Shown piece by piece: positions 5,220 through 7,040 of a stretch of DNA of 7,040 nt (positions are counted from its first letter, which is position 1; every line of letters begins with the position of its first letter). The translations under genes and the position numbers were made by a program. The stretch covers positions 1 to 7,040 of the forward strand of contig JAJXXG010000675.1 in assembly GCA_021781255.1 (NCBI GenBank). The letters run 5' to 3'. The notes below the pieces were generated by a model. It saw only the letters and a program-made list of their open reading frames with translations, had not been told where the DNA came from and did not search any database. The stretch comes from Acidobacteriota bacterium (lineage in GTDB: Bacteria; Acidobacteriota; Terriglobia; Terriglobales; Acidobacteriaceae).

Positions 5220-6914
5220 ATGAGCCAGGTTCCGCAAAAAGAGACGAAAGCCCAGCGCATGGAGCGCCTGAAGCGCGAGAAGAATCCCTGGGAGGCCTTT
5301 GACGAGGTTCGTCAGTTCGCGCGGGAGGGACGAGCCAGCGTATTGCCGGAGTGGGCTTCAGCGTACTTCAAGTGGTGGGGGATTTACACCCAGGGCGACG
5401 GAGTCGGCGCTACCGGCGGAAAGGGCGGCGAGGGTCTGGCGTCGGACTGGTTCATGATGCGCATCGGCATTCCGAACGGCATCGTCTCTTCCAGCCAGCT
5501 TCGTGTTATTGGAGGGCTTACCCGGAAGTATGCGCGCAATCTGGCCGATATCACGGTGCGGCAGAATATTCAGCTGCACTGGCTGAGCATCGAGTCACTG
5601 CCGGAGGTGGTGGACGCGCTCGACGCGATCGGATTCTCTCCTAAAGGCGCATGCGGCGACGTGGTGCGCAACGTGACAGGCTGCCCGCTGGCCGGGGTTG
5701 CGGCCGATGAATTGATTGATGCCTCGCCAATCGCGCGCCAGGTTGCGCGTCATCTGACGGCCAATCCGGAGTTCTATAACTTGCCGCGCAAGTTCAAGAT
5801 CTCGGTTACGGGTTGCCCCTCGTGGTGCTGCTATCCGGAGATCAACGATATCGCGCTGACTGGAGCGGAGCGCGACGGCCAGGTTGGATTCTCTCTGCGC
5901 GTTGGAGGCGGGATTTCGAATGAACCGCACCTTGCGGTCCGGCTGAATGCCTTTGTGCTGCCGAAGCAGGCTCTGCCTGTTGTGCGAGTGATTACGGAGA
6001 TTTTCAGAGACCAGCAGGTGCTGCGCGAGAGCCGCGATCGTGCCCGGCTCAAGTACCTGTTTACGCGCGAAGGGTGGACGCCGGAGAAATTTCTGGAAGA
6101 GATTGAGGCGAGGCTTGGCTACAAGCTGCTGCCGGGTGTCGACGAGAACGTCCCCGATGAGACACTGCGGGACCACGTTGGCATCCATAGGCAGCGGCAG
6201 CCAGGGCTGAGCTACGTGGGCGCATCGGTGCTGCGGGGAAGACTAAGTGGCGAACAACTCGAGGCTGCAGCAGATCTCGCCGACAAGTACGGCAGCGGTG
6301 CGCTGCGCGCAACGGTCGCGCAGAATCTGATCTTCATTGACGTGCCGAACGAGAAGGCTCCTGCGCTGGTGCGTGAATTGGGCGCGATCGGATTGCATGT
6401 CGAGGGCTCGCCCTTCTGGCGCGGCGCGGTGGCTTGCACCGGTATGGAGTTCTGCAAGCTGGCCATCACTGAGACGAAGGGGTTCACGCGCTGGCTGGTG
6501 GATGAACTGGAGGAACAGGTTCCGCAGTTCGATCAGCAGTTGCGCCTGCATGTGACCGGATGCCCGAATGGTTGCGGGCAGCATTGGATAGCCGACATCG
6601 GCATCGAAGGCAAGAAGATCAAGCATGAAGGCAAGCTGGTGGATGCGTATTACTTCTGCCTGGGCGGATCTGTAGGAAAAAATGCGGGGATCTCGCGGCC
6701 GGTGGGATATCGGACGCCGGCAACGCTGGTACCTGAGGCAATCGCGCGCCTGCTGCGGAAATATCTGATCACACGCGTGACCGACGAAAATCTGCGGGTA
6801 TGGTTCAGCCGTCACACGAACGATGAGTTGCGCGGATTTCTTGCGGGCGAGGCTCTTGCACCGGTGGAACGCGACCTGCCAACCGGCCGCGTACCACACG
6901 CGGTGCGAGATTGA
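5220..6914 (+). CDS. nirA: Siroheme/[4Fe-4S] nitrite/sulfite reductase, ferredoxin type
   Basis: A 564-residue cytoplasmic enzyme for six-electron reduction of sulfite to sulfide or nitrite to ammonia. Length and architecture fit the one-chain ferredoxin-dependent family. Two repeated halves are visible: half-domains at about 50-140 and 328-395, each followed by a siroheme-fold core. The cluster ligands are Cys406-x5-Cys412 (ACTGMEFCK) and Cys448-x3-Cys452 (TGCPNGCG), the last bridging to siroheme. The basic anion-binding residues of the family appear as Arg114 (TVRQN), Arg150 (VVRNV), Lys191 and Lys193 (LPRKFK). These do not separate nitrite from sulfite activity; nirA is the family symbol, and the Cys-rich leader suggests a sulfite (sir) role. 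The ATG has AAAGGA five bases upstream (5209-5214). The gene is followed after five bases by the siroheme synthase gene, so both are co-transcribed. No flavoprotein subunit is seen. Confidence 0.95.
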   Translation: MSQVPQKETKAQRMERLKREKNPWEAFDEVRQFAREGRASVLPEWASAYFKWWGIYTQGDGVGATGGKGGEGLASDWFMMRIGIPNGIVSSSQLRVIGGLTRKYARNLADITVRQNIQLHWLSIESLPEVVDALDAIGFSPKGACGDVVRNVTGCPLAGVAADELIDASPIARQVARHLTANPEFYNLPRKFKISVTGCPSWCCYPEINDIALTGAERDGQVGFSLRVGGGISNEPHLAVRLNAFVLPKQALPVVRVITEIFRDQQVLRESRDRARLKYLFTREGWTPEKFLEEIEARLGYKLLPGVDENVPDETLRDHVGIHRQRQPGLSYVGASVLRGRLSGEQLEAAADLADKYGSGALRATVAQNLIFIDVPNEKAPALVRELGAIGLHVEGSPFWRGAVACTGMEFCKLAITETKGFTRWLVDELEEQVPQFDQQLRLHVTGCPNGCGQHWIADIGIEGKKIKHEGKLVDAYYFCLGGSVGKNAGISRPVGYRTPATLVPEAIARLLRKYLITRVTDENLRVWFSRHTNDELRGFLAGEALAPVERDLPTGRVPHAVRD

Positions 6915-6919
6915 GCGCG

Positions 6920-7040
6920 ATGAACCTGCAGCCGGTGTTTCTGAGGTTGGCGGGGCGCCCCGGATTGCTCGTAGGCGCGGGCACTGTGGCTCTGGAAAAG
7001 CTGAACACGCTTCTCTCGCGTGGCGTGCGACTGCGGGTGA
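6920..7040 (+). CDS. cysG: Precorrin-2 dehydrogenase / siroheme synthase, N-terminus only
   Basis: The first 40 residues are visible before the window ends. They read MNLQPVFLRLAGRPGLLVGA, then GTVALEKLNTLLSRG. This is the start of the NAD-binding Rossmann domain of the CysG N-terminal/Met8/SirC family: a 'P-x-FL-x-L-x-GRP' strand and the dinucleotide motif GAGTVA (about 19-24). The enzyme oxidises precorrin-2 to sirohydrochlorin with NAD and may chelate iron to give siroheme, the cofactor of the preceding reductase. Whether a uroporphyrinogen methyltransferase domain is fused at the C-terminus, as in E. coli CysG, cannot be seen, so the symbol is provisional. The start lies five bases after the reductase stop without a strong binding site (weak GAG), which suggests translational coupling. 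Confidence 0.85.
   Translation, partial: MNLQPVFLRLAGRPGLLVGAGTVALEKLNTLLSRGVRLRV

Overview
The window is GC-rich bacterial chromosome. Gene style and protein similarity (zinc-ribbon/PspC membrane protein, exported TPR protein, Tat-exported cupin, ferredoxin-type siroheme reductase) suggest a soil-type Acidobacteriota member. That placement is by family resemblance and is only moderately sure. No insertion sequence, CRISPR array, phage gene or integrase is visible.

Layout. Positions 1-2985 hold four minus-strand genes, in transcription order: an exported TPR protein (TTG start), a zinc-ribbon/PspC membrane protein, an alpha/beta hydrolase whose start overlaps the PspC stop (ATGA), and a Tat-signal cupin protein that runs off the left edge. 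Divergent from the TPR gene is pyrF (3077-3853, plus strand). A bidirectional hairpin terminator separates pyrF from a convergent 59-residue zinc-ribbon protein (4012-4191, minus strand). A roughly 660-base stretch (4192-4851) has no confident gene and ends at a complete tRNA-Arg(CCU) with encoded CCA (4852-4928).

The right part is the most interesting. A good housekeeping-type promoter (TTGCAA, 17 bases, TATATT; 5014-5042) is followed, at the expected transcription start, by an ATG that opens a 22-residue ORF rich in cysteine (core ACCRCC; 5049-5117). Downstream is a strong imperfect palindrome that can form a terminator-like hairpin (5145-5177) with a T-run just after it. A segment inside the small ORF (5086-5099) can instead pair with the 5' arm of that hairpin. 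This is the architecture of a cysteine-responsive transcription attenuator. It precedes a complete 564-residue siroheme/[4Fe-4S] nitrite/sulfite reductase, which is followed 5 bases later by a precorrin-2 dehydrogenase (siroheme synthase) gene cut by the right edge. Together these read as a cysteine-controlled sulfite-reduction operon: the second gene makes the cofactor of the first, and the leader senses the end product. That points to sulfite rather than nitrite as the physiological substrate, which is an inference.
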